This document shows positions 30,982-39,888 of a DNA stretch of 64,000 bases, one piece after another (position 1 is the stretch's first letter; every line of letters starts with the position of its first letter). Both the position numbers and the translations under genes were made by a program. The notes under the pieces are model-generated. The model did not search any database. It saw only the letters and a list, made by a program, of their open reading frames with translations, and had not been told where the DNA came from. The stretch comes from a virus. The stretch covers positions 19,797-83,796 of IMG/VR virus record IMGVR_UViG_3300017971_000027. One strand, 5' to 3'.

Positions 30982-31042
30982 AGCCCTGTTACAATACCTA
31001 GGTTTTTGCAATCTTCCCCTAGGTTGCGTAACAGGGCTTTCT
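30982..31042 (+). terminator. Terminator between convergent operons
   Basis: AGCCCTGTTAC pairs with GTAACAGGGCT, with an inner CCTAGG/CCTAGG stem; TTCTTTAT follows on the plus strand. The minus strand also reads as a hairpin with T-rich flank, so it may stop both directions. Confidence 0.8.
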
Positions 31043-31372
31043 TTATCTCGCGTTTCCTTCGTGTCGCTGTTCCGGGGTCTGAATACATCCAAATTCATGG
31101 AGCATGTCGGCTATGTCCATCTGTCCGGGGTGCTTTTTCTTTGCCCTATACCGGTCATGCCGTGGTACCGACTGGCTCTTTTTAATAGCTGCCAGCCGTT
31201 GTTTCTGGACCCATTCCTGACACTCGCCGTGAGCTAGACCGGAATGCTCTTTATACCACGTCTTAAGTACCCAGTCGACTTCGGACTCAGGTACTCGCAC
31301 GCCTTCTGGACCACCTAGAGCAGCACCACATCGGCAAAATCGTTTTAACCATACCATCTTTTCGCCGTTCAT
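31043..31372 (-). CDS. Hypothetical protein with Cys motif
   Basis: 109 residues (MNGEKMVWLKRFCRCGAALG...). CRCG near the N-terminus and a later HGEC; basic. Overlaps the upstream gene by ATGA. Family unknown. Confidence 0.6.
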   Translation of the reverse strand: MNGEKMVWLKRFCRCGAALGGPEGVRVPESEVDWVLKTWYKEHSGLAHGECQEWVQKQRLAAIKKSQSVPRHDRYRAKKKHPGQMDIADMLHEFGCIQTPEQRHEGNAR

Positions 31373-31623
31373 TCGTTCAACCGTCCTTCATTTCTTATCT
31401 TGGAGTCGTATACATTTTGTTCAGCACCACCGCCAAACACAGTCTTTCTTATATGTCCACAACACATACATACCCATTCACCATACCCATCTTTAACTCG
31501 CCATACTTTTTGCGTGTCGCATTTAGGGCATTTCGGCCAGCTGACGATAACTTTAATCTCTGTTATCTTAGACTCTATTTCAGACAACAGCATCATAACT
31601 TTTGTCATATCGTTCATGGTCAT
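31369..31623 (-). CDS. Small zinc-ribbon protein
   Basis: 84 residues from MTMNDMTKVMMLLSEIESKI. CPKCDTQ and CMCCGH form a zinc ribbon after a helical start. ATG overlaps the reductase stop by 4 bases, so it is coupled to it. Confidence 0.65.
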   Translation of the reverse strand: MTMNDMTKVMMLLSEIESKITEIKVIVSWPKCPKCDTQKVWRVKDGYGEWVCMCCGHIRKTVFGGGAEQNVYDSKIRNEGRLNE

Positions 31624-33587
31624 ATCGCACACGTATCCCCATCACAGAACTTCTCTTCGACCTCATGAGTGTTCAACATTGACCAGTCTATTGGCTTGAG
31701 CTTGGCTATACACTTCTCGTACTCGTTCTGGCTAATTGCTTGGAACGGTGCCTGCTCAAAAAGATGGTCTTCAAGCGGTAGAAATGAGAGGGATTTAAGA
31801 TCGGCCTCGAACATTGAAATAGCTCGGGCAATATCTTTTTTTTCTTCTGGCCTGAAGGTGATAGTGACAGACACCTGATTATCACTCCACCATCTCTGGA
31901 CTTGTGAAACAAGAGCGAGCTGTTCCCACATCGACACATCTTCTCTCGAGCGCGAGAAATACGCATCTTCTTTGATTGGGAAATAGACGACATGCGTCGA
32001 GTCTTTTGCTTTACTCTTCTCAATTCTGTACCCTGCCTTTCGTAATGGCTTAAGGAGCGGAGAATGTTTCGAAAACCGCACCGTCCTATAGTAATACTCC
32101 GCGTATGGATAGTGGATACCGAAGTTCGCGCCGGGAAGCATCGACACTGTTCCTGACGGTTTGACCGTAGTAGTCTTAATCGACCTCGGTATACACAACC
32201 AATCCGAATACATCTTATCGAGCTGTTGGATATAGTTGTACCCCTTGTCGCACCATGTCAGATACTCCCGCAGACCGAGCCTATTCACCGCCTGCACAAT
32301 TCCAGACTGCGACAGACCTATTCGCCTGTTCCGCAACATAAGAGCATTTGTTCTCTCATAGTGCGTTGGTATGAGCGTAACTGTCTTTGCGTAGAGATAT
32401 GCAAACTTTAGTGTTCGCCGGTATTCGTCAATGCTTTCGTGCCGTGCAGGAAAAGACTCGACGACGTTACACATCTCGTAAGACTCAAGGGTCTGTTCAC
32501 CGCATGGATTCGTTCCTCTTGCCTTTTCATCTCGCCAATCAGCTTCGTCAACGGTACGACCGTATTTCTGTGCGTTCTCAAGCCAGAACAATCCCGGCTC
32601 ACCGTTCTTTGACAGCATACCGACAACGCGCTCGTAGTCCATGCCAACCTCAGCCATAACCGAGTTGTTAGACGCCCACCTGTGATGCTGTAGTTCGTCG
32701 CCGTGTTTCTCAGGGTCCTTTAACGAGAGATACGCTTCATCGTCTGGAGACCCAAGAGCCAGTCCCGCCGACCGTCTAACCCCTCCGCTTACCACACACT
32801 TTCCTATCATGTTCATTATGTCGACGATATCGACAGATCTGATAGACGTGTCGATCCTGTCGCATAATATTGACTCGATATCTTCGAGTGCTTGTTTAAG
32901 TGGCCCCGGCCCCGGCGCAATCCCGCCAAACGTCTTGATCGGAGCGCCTGCCGGTCGAATCGCACTGAAGTCGAACGACTCTGGCAACCCGCCATCCCCA
33001 GCATATGCGTCCAGAAGGGTCTTAACGGCTTCTACCCAGCCTTCTTTCGAGTCTGCTATGGTCATACTACCCTTAAGCTCGATTGGACGTTGTATGGCGA
33101 TTTTGCCAGCACCTTTGGTATCAAACGCAACGCCAACACCCAGCAGAGACATGTCCATCGCGAAACAGAATGGCTCAGAGAAACCAACCTTGTCGAAATC
33201 TTCAGTAGACACGAACGCACAGTTGTTCAAAGCTGCTGAACCCCTCATATAAATATAGTCCGTTCCCATCATCCAGAGGCCACGACCGGGGGGCAGGAAC
33301 TTGAACTCGAACATAAGGTCGAACATCTCCTGTGCCGACCTTTGTGCTTTGAGCGGGTTCCACGGCAGATGGTATGTCAGACAATGGTTCCATTGAATAG
33401 TATAACATCCTTCTACTACCCTTCTTAATGTCTCATACCATTCCTCGGTCCTGTTCTCGTTCTGGATCTCGCGAGCGTAGGTGCGTTTGTATGTCACGTA
33501 CCCGAGCGGACCCCAATCTGGTTCCCGTTCTTTGTACTGTTCGATAAACGAATCGTCGAGCTGGAATTTCTGTTGTATGTTTAACAA
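31620..33587 (-). CDS. nrdJ: Ribonucleoside-triphosphate reductase, class II (B12-dependent)
   Basis: 655 residues. The 10-stranded barrel signatures are present: LPPGRGLWMMGT (about 98-109), AALNNCAFVS (first redox Cys), and GTNPCGEQTLESYEMCNVVE (radical Cys and second redox Cys). The C-terminus CDGDTCAI carries the thiol-relay Cys pair. This fits the monomeric adenosylcobalamin-dependent class. It makes dNTPs from NTPs for phage replication, with or without oxygen, provided the host supplies B12. Length is normal. Confidence 0.92.
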   Translation of the reverse strand: MLNIQQKFQLDDSFIEQYKEREPDWGPLGYVTYKRTYAREIQNENRTEEWYETLRRVVEGCYTIQWNHCLTYHLPWNPLKAQRSAQEMFDLMFEFKFLPPGRGLWMMGTDYIYMRGSAALNNCAFVSTEDFDKVGFSEPFCFAMDMSLLGVGVAFDTKGAGKIAIQRPIELKGSMTIADSKEGWVEAVKTLLDAYAGDGGLPESFDFSAIRPAGAPIKTFGGIAPGPGPLKQALEDIESILCDRIDTSIRSVDIVDIMNMIGKCVVSGGVRRSAGLALGSPDDEAYLSLKDPEKHGDELQHHRWASNNSVMAEVGMDYERVVGMLSKNGEPGLFWLENAQKYGRTVDEADWRDEKARGTNPCGEQTLESYEMCNVVESFPARHESIDEYRRTLKFAYLYAKTVTLIPTHYERTNALMLRNRRIGLSQSGIVQAVNRLGLREYLTWCDKGYNYIQQLDKMYSDWLCIPRSIKTTTVKPSGTVSMLPGANFGIHYPYAEYYYRTVRFSKHSPLLKPLRKAGYRIEKSKAKDSTHVVYFPIKEDAYFSRSREDVSMWEQLALVSQVQRWWSDNQVSVTITFRPEEKKDIARAISMFEADLKSLSFLPLEDHLFEQAPFQAISQNEYEKCIAKLKPIDWSMLNTHEVEEKFCDGDTCAI

Positions 33588-33853
33588 CCGGCATCTCCTT
33601 CAACACACGCATCGTAAATTTCTTCTGGTTTGACATCTTCGTGCAACACATGTCGGCACCATTCGCGAACCTGCTTAACCGCTGCCATGTTCATTTTGAT
33701 TTTGACAGTCGGGTCGTCCACGACCGGCAATACCACCTCGACACATCTGGTCGGTATCTCGACATTACAGTCACCTCGAATCTCAGGCGACAAGACCACC
33801 TTGTACTTGCATTCATCTGTTATCGGCACACCGCATTCAACCATCTTATCCAA
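33581..33853 (-). CDS. Hypothetical protein upstream of reductase
   Basis: 90 residues (MDKMVECGVPITDECKYKVV...), six Cys, beta-rich. Overlaps the reductase start by 7 bases and the preceding gene by 8. Function unknown; could assist the reductase. Confidence 0.6.
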   Translation of the reverse strand: MDKMVECGVPITDECKYKVVLSPEIRGDCNVEIPTRCVEVVLPVVDDPTVKIKMNMAAVKQVREWCRHVLHEDVKPEEIYDACVEGDAGC

Positions 33854-34643
33854 ACTCCATCATGTTAGCGCAGTCTGTTTCTACGCCATTGTCCCAGTTA
33901 TATGTTTTCGCTTTGTCGGGTTTCTGCCTTTCGATTGTAGCAAAGTATTCGCGCAGACAGTTCCCACAATGTTTACACGCATGTGTATTGGCGTCTTTTC
34001 CGCAAGTATAGACGAGCGGATGGTTGCCAACAGCGTCAAGAACTACAGACCACCCGAGGTTGGTGATTGCCCAGTATTCGTTTGTTGTCCGTTTCTTTCT
34101 TTCGTAGTACGCGAGCCTCGGTATCTCTGGAATATCCTCGGCCTTGTGATACGCCATGAATGTCAGGACAACCGGTACGCCAAGACCATTGGCATAGTAG
34201 TTGACCGCTGCACTTGCTAAACTTAAGTTCCATGTGTTAACCCTGAACCGGACAAACATCAGGTTCGGAGGCACACCGTCGACCTTGTAAAAATCTTCGT
34301 TGGTCATATCGCTCGGATTGACTGTCAACACGACAGGGTCTTCGAACTCGCTCAAGTCTGGTATCGAGGTATTGTAGAACTTCCTCGGGTACCGTTTGGT
34401 CGCTTTGATCACGTCGACCTTATCGTTGTTGCTATCATTACCGTCGTTCACCCTGACCACGTATTGGTTCGCGTGGCGGCAGTTGTAAAACATCGGCATG
34501 TTTGGCAAGTTCTCATCGAGTGGTTCCAAATACGAACGGCCCGATGTAAAAAAGCAATCTGCGCACCCTATGGGACACGTACTGTCTTGCGGGATACAAC
34601 ATAGTATACCGCTGCCCTTTGTTTTTGGATTCTCGATGTACAC
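33846..34643 (-). CDS. Radical-SAM-like Fe-S protein
   Basis: 265 residues. CPIGCADCFF (about 23-30) is a CxxxCxxC motif at the position expected for radical SAM enzymes. VVLTVNPSDMT and FVRFRVNTWNL look like barrel strands. A second cluster near the C-terminus (CGKDANTHACKHCGNCLREY) could bind another Fe-S. Substrate unknown; neighbours are nucleotide and DNA enzymes. Confidence 0.65.
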   Translation of the reverse strand: MYIENPKTKGSGILCCIPQDSTCPIGCADCFFTSGRSYLEPLDENLPNMPMFYNCRHANQYVVRVNDGNDSNNDKVDVIKATKRYPRKFYNTSIPDLSEFEDPVVLTVNPSDMTNEDFYKVDGVPPNLMFVRFRVNTWNLSLASAAVNYYANGLGVPVVLTFMAYHKAEDIPEIPRLAYYERKKRTTNEYWAITNLGWSVVLDAVGNHPLVYTCGKDANTHACKHCGNCLREYFATIERQKPDKAKTYNWDNGVETDCANMMEFG

Positions 34644-34648
34644 TTTCC

Positions 34649-34915
34649 TTACACCTCTCGCAATTTAACACCTGTCATTTCTTTGACTCTTTGTATGCGA
34701 ATCCACCCGGTCATCGCATAGTTTATGATATCCAAATACTCCTCGGATATCTCATCGAGGTTCTCGGCGACAGTTCTCTTGAGATATGCTCCGCTGCCGT
34801 ATTCATGTTCGCCCTTCTTCAGCCTTGCCATAGACTCGGCCAGACAGTTGATCACATCGTCTGCCTGTATGTCGCTCGGCATAGACTCCATCAGTTTTTC
34901 TATCGCGTTTTTCAT
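34649..34915 (-). CDS. Small helical protein, possibly MazG-like
   Basis: 88 residues from MKNAIEKLMESMPSDIQADD. LDEISEEYLDIINYAMTGWI recalls the EExxD helix of MazG/dUTPase-like pyrophosphatases, but the full motif is not clear. Overlaps the helicase stop (ATGA). Confidence 0.5.
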   Translation of the reverse strand: MKNAIEKLMESMPSDIQADDVINCLAESMARLKKGEHEYGSGAYLKRTVAENLDEISEEYLDIINYAMTGWIRIQRVKEMTGVKLREV

Positions 34916-36489
34916 ATCGTTATAGCCTCTTTGAACCACGCTGGGATGTCAGATGCACTGGACCCCATCGCCTTTATGATCTGCTTATCGAGAATATAGG
35001 TAACGCACCTGTCCTCAGCAGATCGCATTCCACGTCCTACTCCCTGTATTACGGTCTGTATCATGTTCGACCGATACCACAACTCTCCAATCTTACCACC
35101 CCCATATAGCCGGTTACTGGTTAACTTGTCGCCCAAATTTAAGAACGGTGCCTTGGCCCATATTATGAACCGGCACTTGTCTTCCTCGAGACTGACTCCG
35201 CGCTCGGTACTCGGGCTTACCAGAACGAGCGGTTGGCTTGATTCCATGAACATCTCGACTTGTGCAATCCGGTTTTGCGCATCGTGCGTTATCAGTCGGT
35301 CGCTGTGTATCCGGTCCATAATATCGTTTGCGACTCGATAACTGGTTGTGTGAATCAGTCCCTTCTCGTTCGGGTGCTTATCCATAACCTGTCGAATACC
35401 AGCAACCAGTTTGTCGATCTCTTCATCGTGCGTCTTCTTTGTCATATTCGCGCATGGCTTAAATATAACCGGTCGACGTTTCGGATCAAAATTCGACGGC
35501 ACGTACATGTAATCTATGTCGCCAACATTCAGTCCGTTCAGCTTTGCCAGAGATGGCATCGGTTCCATAGTCGCGGACATTAGCACAAACTTCAGCCCGT
35601 GTCGAAAGAAATATTGATAAGCCAACTCTTCACTGACCCACGTTGGCCTGAATAGGTAGCCACCCATTCTTTCGCGGTCGAATATCCATGTACCGTCTAC
35701 ATGTTTCTCGAACATTTCCAGCTTACCCATCAGACCATCGAGCCGTTTCTTCATCTTATTCTCGGCAGCGACTTTTTTCTGCGGGTCTTTATACCGTCTT
35801 CCGACCTCGGAGATGATGCTCGGACCTCTCTGAATAACTGCAACGCCAACTTCTTCGGCCCATTCTTTCCAACAAGCCAGCCCGTTCTTCTCGGTCGGGG
35901 TCACATATTTCGGCTCCTCGATACCGAGCGACTTGATCAGCTTGAACGGAAGCTGGAGCGAGATGAACCCGCTTAAAATCCGTTCCAGCGTATCGGATTC
36001 GTCACAGATGATAACATCTCGACCGGACATACGACCGACGTAATTACACTCAAACAGAAAGTAGTCGTAATTCAGTATACCGAGCGAGTTACCCAGCACT
36101 TTCTGTTTCGCAGTTTCATATGGACAGTAACTGAACCTGAATTCGCACGGTGTAGCTTTCGAGTGCATACACTCAGCAGCTGTTCCGAGAGGGTTCTGAA
36201 GACAAGCATAATTCGACCGGCCCCACAACTTGTCGGCTTCGGGAAAATCGTCGATGATCTGCTGTTGTAGATGTCTTGTATGGCATAGATAGAACATGTT
36301 GCCAGACATCTGACCGGTCACCATTCCTATGAGAGATTTACCGGCACCGGTAGGGGCTTCGATACAGACTATAGGCTTGTCGGACTCGAATGCGAACTCG
36401 ACTGCTTCTTGTTGGTATGGTCTGAAATCTCTGTTCCGAAACTTCGCAAATACGTTCTTATGATGTATCGGGCTTGTACTCGGATTCAT
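34912..36489 (-). CDS. XPD/DinG-type superfamily 2 helicase
   Basis: 525 residues from MNPSTSPIHHKNVFAKFRNR. Q-motif FRPYQQEAV, Walker A IEAPTGAGKSL (about 43-53), an Fe-S cluster set (NYACLQN...ECMHSKATPC...CPYE), DEAH-equivalent CDESD (about 165), motif III MSATME, and motif VI QGVGRGMRSAED. The four Cys are those of XPD/DinG-family 5'-3' helicases. A replication or repair role is likely. It overlaps the upstream gene by 32 bases. Confidence 0.85.
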   Translation of the reverse strand: MNPSTSPIHHKNVFAKFRNRDFRPYQQEAVEFAFESDKPIVCIEAPTGAGKSLIGMVTGQMSGNMFYLCHTRHLQQQIIDDFPEADKLWGRSNYACLQNPLGTAAECMHSKATPCEFRFSYCPYETAKQKVLGNSLGILNYDYFLFECNYVGRMSGRDVIICDESDTLERILSGFISLQLPFKLIKSLGIEEPKYVTPTEKNGLACWKEWAEEVGVAVIQRGPSIISEVGRRYKDPQKKVAAENKMKKRLDGLMGKLEMFEKHVDGTWIFDRERMGGYLFRPTWVSEELAYQYFFRHGLKFVLMSATMEPMPSLAKLNGLNVGDIDYMYVPSNFDPKRRPVIFKPCANMTKKTHDEEIDKLVAGIRQVMDKHPNEKGLIHTTSYRVANDIMDRIHSDRLITHDAQNRIAQVEMFMESSQPLVLVSPSTERGVSLEEDKCRFIIWAKAPFLNLGDKLTSNRLYGGGKIGELWYRSNMIQTVIQGVGRGMRSAEDRCVTYILDKQIIKAMGSSASDIPAWFKEAITI

Positions 36490-36712
36490 GCACCTTTTTC
36501 CCTTTGCTATGCTCGTCGTTCCACACACTACAATCATGTTGCTCGCACACGTATAACCAGTCCGTGTACTTGCTCCGACCTTTCGGCCAGCGGTACCGAG
36601 CTACTGCCGGTTCGTCACAATCATCGGTATCCACGTTACCATCAACATGAGAGCCATAATCACATCGATGTGTTATCAGGTCCTGTCTCTCTATCTTCCT
36701 CAGTTTCTTCAC
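36458..36712 (-). CDS. Small zinc-finger-like protein
   Basis: 84 residues if it starts at GTG 36712 (KKLRKIERQDLITHRCDYGS). Cys/His residues in CDYGSH, DDCDEP and CEQHDC may bind zinc. Start uncertain; overlaps genes at both ends. Confidence 0.55.
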   Translation of the reverse strand: MKKLRKIERQDLITHRCDYGSHVDGNVDTDDCDEPAVARYRWPKGRSKYTDWLYVCEQHDCSVWNDEHSKGKKVHESEYKPDTS

Positions 36713-36914
36713 GTTTCTTGCGTTCCCTCTCTTCCATCCATTGTATCCAATACGGCTCAAGACTGGCAAGCATAAACGATACAAACAACACGCCCCATGT
36801 CGGAGCCACAACCCATATCCAGTGCCAGCCTATATTGCCCGTAAGTTTCAGTATCAGAAACGCCATCTGTAACATTAAAAAGTAGGACGGCGCATTGCTA
36901 TTCGCTTCATTCAT
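36660..36914 (-). CDS. Small membrane protein
   Basis: 84 residues with two predicted transmembrane helices (FLMLQMAFLILKLTG; IWVVAPTWGVLFVSFMLA) and a charged tail (EERERKKREETEEDRE). Role unknown. Confidence 0.6.
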   Translation of the reverse strand: MNEANSNAPSYFLMLQMAFLILKLTGNIGWHWIWVVAPTWGVLFVSFMLASLEPYWIQWMEERERKKREETEEDRETGPDNTSM

Positions 36915-37431
36915 CTTCCACTCCTGTTTGCAGGTTATGGATAGACTCGTTCATCCTGTCGATAGTCTCCGATAAACGGTCCATCTTTTTCGATGGGTCG
37001 CCCTTGGTCTGTGCCATCTTTTTCTGTAGCTCGGCAGCATACTGGGCCAACTCCAACCTGCGTTCCGTCTCGCCAAGGACGGAAAGATCCCGACACGCCT
37101 TGTCAAGTTCTTTAACATCTACATTGTAATCTGATAACAGTTTCAAGAACATCCGCATACCGCATTTCAGGGCTGAGTTCCAGAACGCATTGATCGTGTG
37201 GTTGTTCCTGTTCTTCGGCGTGAACCAATCGTGCGGTGCTAGTTCAAGAACCTGATTCGCCATATCGATTGTCGTCGGGTGAATTCTTATTCGTATCTGT
37301 GAACTGTGACCGTGCTGATCGGACGTGCCGATACCCCACAGCAAATCTTTCATTAACTCTTCTCTGGTAAAATGAACATCGAATGCCGGTGGTGTTTTGC
37401 TTGTGTTTGTTTTACCCTTTTCGAGTGGCAT
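36907..37431 (-). CDS. Hypothetical protein with C-terminal coiled coil
   Basis: 174 residues (MPLEKGKTNTSKTPPAFDVH...). Central RIRIHPTTIDMANQVLE segment, then an extended coiled coil. No family recognised. Confidence 0.65.
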   Translation of the reverse strand: MPLEKGKTNTSKTPPAFDVHFTREELMKDLLWGIGTSDQHGHSSQIRIRIHPTTIDMANQVLELAPHDWFTPKNRNNHTINAFWNSALKCGMRMFLKLLSDYNVDVKELDKACRDLSVLGETERRLELAQYAAELQKKMAQTKGDPSKKMDRLSETIDRMNESIHNLQTGVEDE

Positions 37432-37443
37432 GGACTTCTCCTT

Positions 37444-38085
37444 CTAACTCATTTCAATTTCTTCTGGACGCATATTAACCTCGTCCAGTGCTTCAAGAAT
37501 TTCCTCCATCACGTCCTTCATAACCGGCTCAACATCTTCTGTGTACCGTTGCGGTAAAATCCTTTCGAATTTCTCGAGCGCATTGTTTGCCAATGTTGAA
37601 TACCGGTAATATTTCTCCAGCGACGTCATCGACCGGATCAATGCCTCGCACCGAGTGAGGTCTTGATCAAAGACATTAAACTCCATCATTCGAAAGAGAA
37701 CAATCAGGCCCATGATATAAACGGTGCCATGAAACTCTTCAAAGTTATCGAAGTACCCGTCAGGAAGTTTTCTGTAAGCGTCCTTGATGGTTGCGTCGAG
37801 TTGTTTTGTGAGATGCATTCTCACATGAACGGGCCAGTCAGCGTTCCTTCTATTGTATTTTGTCTTTCGTGCTGACGGTTGCGCGAGCATCCATACCTCT
37901 TGCAGGAAATCAAAGAACCCGTCATAAGTATATGTATCTTCTTCGCTGGTCCGCAACGGTAGCGGTTTTAGCTTTTGGCCTTGTGTTCTTTTCTTAGTTT
38001 TTCGACCTCGCTTTTTACTTTTGACCCCACGTTGTCGCCCAGCGTCCACAGGCTTTTCACCCCCTGATTGTTTCCTTTCTGGCAT
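37444..38085 (-). CDS. Hypothetical protein with basic N-terminus
   Basis: 213 residues. A Lys/Arg-rich N-terminal tail (KSKKRGRKTKKRTQGQKLK), then a helical domain. 118 bases at its start overlap the end of the upstream gene in another frame; both frames look coding. Confidence 0.6.
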   Translation of the reverse strand: MPERKQSGGEKPVDAGRQRGVKSKKRGRKTKKRTQGQKLKPLPLRTSEEDTYTYDGFFDFLQEVWMLAQPSARKTKYNRRNADWPVHVRMHLTKQLDATIKDAYRKLPDGYFDNFEEFHGTVYIMGLIVLFRMMEFNVFDQDLTRCEALIRSMTSLEKYYRYSTLANNALEKFERILPQRYTEDVEPVMKDVMEEILEALDEVNMRPEEIEMS

Positions 38086-38465
38086 TTCAACACACCTCTT
38101 GATATTAGCGATTTTGTTAGCGACTGCGACGAGAATGATTGTGAATCGAACATCCTATTAAAGTCAGCTCGTCCAAACGGTATCCAATCAGAGCCGGTAC
38201 CAATCATGCATTCAATGATAAACCTGACGAAAGTCTCAGCTCGAGTGATAAGTCTCCAGTCGCGACCTGTCTTCTCACTGACTGATCTCGATATCTCGAT
38301 ACTGAGCGGTTTCCATTGCGAGTGCGCGAACGCAAACGAGTTGAACCTTTTTATCTCGTCGGCAGATAGACTTCTGTTCTGGACAAGAGCAACGATAGCA
38401 TCTTTGCTCGGCAGATCGCATTTCACCTCAATCGGCTCGTCGGCTATATCAACATGCATTCTCAT
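37968..38465 (-). CDS. Hypothetical protein, possible winged helix
   Basis: 165 residues (MRMHVDIADEPIEVKCDLPS...). The stretch SQSLTKSLISRGVLKCQKGN resembles the recognition helix and wing of replication/primase-associated winged helices. ATGA overlap with the metallophosphoesterase gene. Uncertain. Confidence 0.55.
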   Translation of the reverse strand: MRMHVDIADEPIEVKCDLPSKDAIVALVQNRSLSADEIKRFNSFAFAHSQWKPLSIEISRSVSEKTGRDWRLITRAETFVRFIIECMIGTGSDWIPFGRADFNRMFDSQSFSSQSLTKSLISRGVLKCQKGNNQGVKSLWTLGDNVGSKVKSEVEKLRKEHKAKS

Positions 38466-39250
38466 AGGTTAATCGCCTCTTGTTTCTGTATCGCGAGAGG
38501 AGCCAATACCGGACCCCAATCCTCCAATTTTCCATCGTAAACGTCGAACCAGACAAACCCGAAGTGTACCGTGCCAGAACAGAGACGTGAGCCGAAACGC
38601 GAACCTTGACCCTGTAGGGCTGGCGTTGTCATACCGAGCCATATCTTTTCACCAGCACCGTCAGGACCGCCACAGAATTGATGGTAGTGGACGTGTGACC
38701 TGATGATCACATCGGCTTTTGGAGACGCACCATGCTTCGACCATTCGTCGTTCCATATTTTCTCTCGAGCCGTGGCCGTATGTCGACCGTATGGTACCGA
38801 GCTGGACGATATTGCGTGTTTAGCGTCAAAGCAGACACCTTCGATATTGAACCATGCGTGGTCTTTACAGGCTTTTGCATTGACGTTTTGTGCTATGACG
38901 TTTTCAAAGTCTTCTTTCGTGCCGGTGTGGTATGGTGTTCCTTTGATAATACCGACATTCTTACACTCGGCGACTTCGATTGCCTCGACTGCCATCTCGC
39001 ACTGGACAAGCCGGTCAGTTGTAATCAGCTCGACACTACCGGAACGATCTCCTCGCCCGTCGATACAGTCACCGTTAACGAGCAGCGCGTTCACCGGTCG
39101 CATAGCTTTCATCTTGCGGACATAGAAGTCGTACAGCTCCGCTTGAGTATCGTTCTGTTGCCATGCCGGTGGAGTGAGACCTACTACATGACCGCAGTGA
39201 AGGTCCGAAATAACTACTACCCGTTTGTGTCTACCATTTCGCTTGTGCAT
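38462..39250 (-). CDS. Metallophosphoesterase
   Basis: 262 residues. Calcineurin-like motifs: VVVISDLHCGH (about 10-20), LLVNGDCIDG (about 56-65), GTPYHTG in the place of GNHE, and IIRSHVHYHQ (about 186-195). Two-metal phosphoesterase fold; may be a nuclease (Mre11/SbcD-like) or phosphatase. Lies between recombination genes, favouring a nuclease role. Confidence 0.85.
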   Translation of the reverse strand: MHKRNGRHKRVVVISDLHCGHVVGLTPPAWQQNDTQAELYDFYVRKMKAMRPVNALLVNGDCIDGRGDRSGSVELITTDRLVQCEMAVEAIEVAECKNVGIIKGTPYHTGTKEDFENVIAQNVNAKACKDHAWFNIEGVCFDAKHAISSSSVPYGRHTATAREKIWNDEWSKHGASPKADVIIRSHVHYHQFCGGPDGAGEKIWLGMTTPALQGQGSRFGSRLCSGTVHFGFVWFDVYDGKLEDWGPVLAPLAIQKQEAINL

Positions 39251-39801
39251 TTATCACCTTTCAACACGTTGTATGCTTTGACCAGTCTGTCCAATGCCCA
39301 TCGTTCACACGCTTGCCGGTTCCGGTTCGCGTAGACGTGAATCCCGTTTCGAACGTTGCAGCTTACCAGAAACCCGCGTACATGTTCAGGTGTAATCCTA
39401 CCTCCGTACACCTGTGGCGCAACCAAGTCACTTTCGTTAGCTTCAATCAAAAGACCGGCAAAAAACATGGATTGTAAAATCTCTCGTTTCCTGTCGGTCT
39501 TCTTTCTCTCCTTGCCCACATAGCTTAGAAAGTCGCTTACTCTTTTTCTCTCGATACCTATCTGATTCTCGTACCCCTCGACCGTGTAATCGATAGCGGT
39601 CGGACATGTGACACACTTGATTTCGAGACCTTTGTAGAGGCCTTTCTTGAGTATAATATGATCGCCTTTCTGGAGACGATGGTCTACAAACAATGGCAAC
39701 TGCTCTCTGGAATCTATCAACAAGACAAACCCCTCTGGCAGCTTGGTGGGTTTATACTTGATTCTCGATGTTTTGATTCGTTGGTTCGATCTGGTTAACA
39801 T
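39217..39801 (-). CDS. ERCC4-type nuclease
   Basis: 194 residues. VLLIDSREQLPLF and IGIERKRVSDFLSYV (about 87-101) match the XPF/ERCC4 nuclease motif (ERKxxxD). ILQSMFFAGLLIEANESDL follows as in the family. Structure-specific endonuclease for recombination or repair. Overlaps the metallophosphoesterase by 34 bases. Confidence 0.85.
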   Translation of the reverse strand: MLTRSNQRIKTSRIKYKPTKLPEGFVLLIDSREQLPLFVDHRLQKGDHIILKKGLYKGLEIKCVTCPTAIDYTVEGYENQIGIERKRVSDFLSYVGKERKKTDRKREILQSMFFAGLLIEANESDLVAPQVYGGRITPEHVRGFLVSCNVRNGIHVYANRNRQACERWALDRLVKAYNVLKGDKCTSEMVDTNG

Positions 39802-39832
39802 GCATCCTTCTTACTCACACCTTATAATGACT

Positions 39833-39872
39833 TGCTGGGGGCCGAACTGGCTAAGTAGTCCGACCCCCAGCA
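39833..39872 (-). terminator. Hairpin after SSB-like gene
   Basis: TGCTGGGGG and CCCCCAGCA, 9 pairs around about 22 bases. No T-run; partial terminator or mRNA-stabilising stem between 39889 and 39801. Confidence 0.5.
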
Positions 39873-39888
39873 TATTAGAAGCTAACGG

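Noticed and set aside
34912-36489. A reverse gyrase or type III restriction helicase
   Set aside because: The four-Cys Fe-S insertion and motif order fit XPD/DinG better; no methyltransferase or topoisomerase part.
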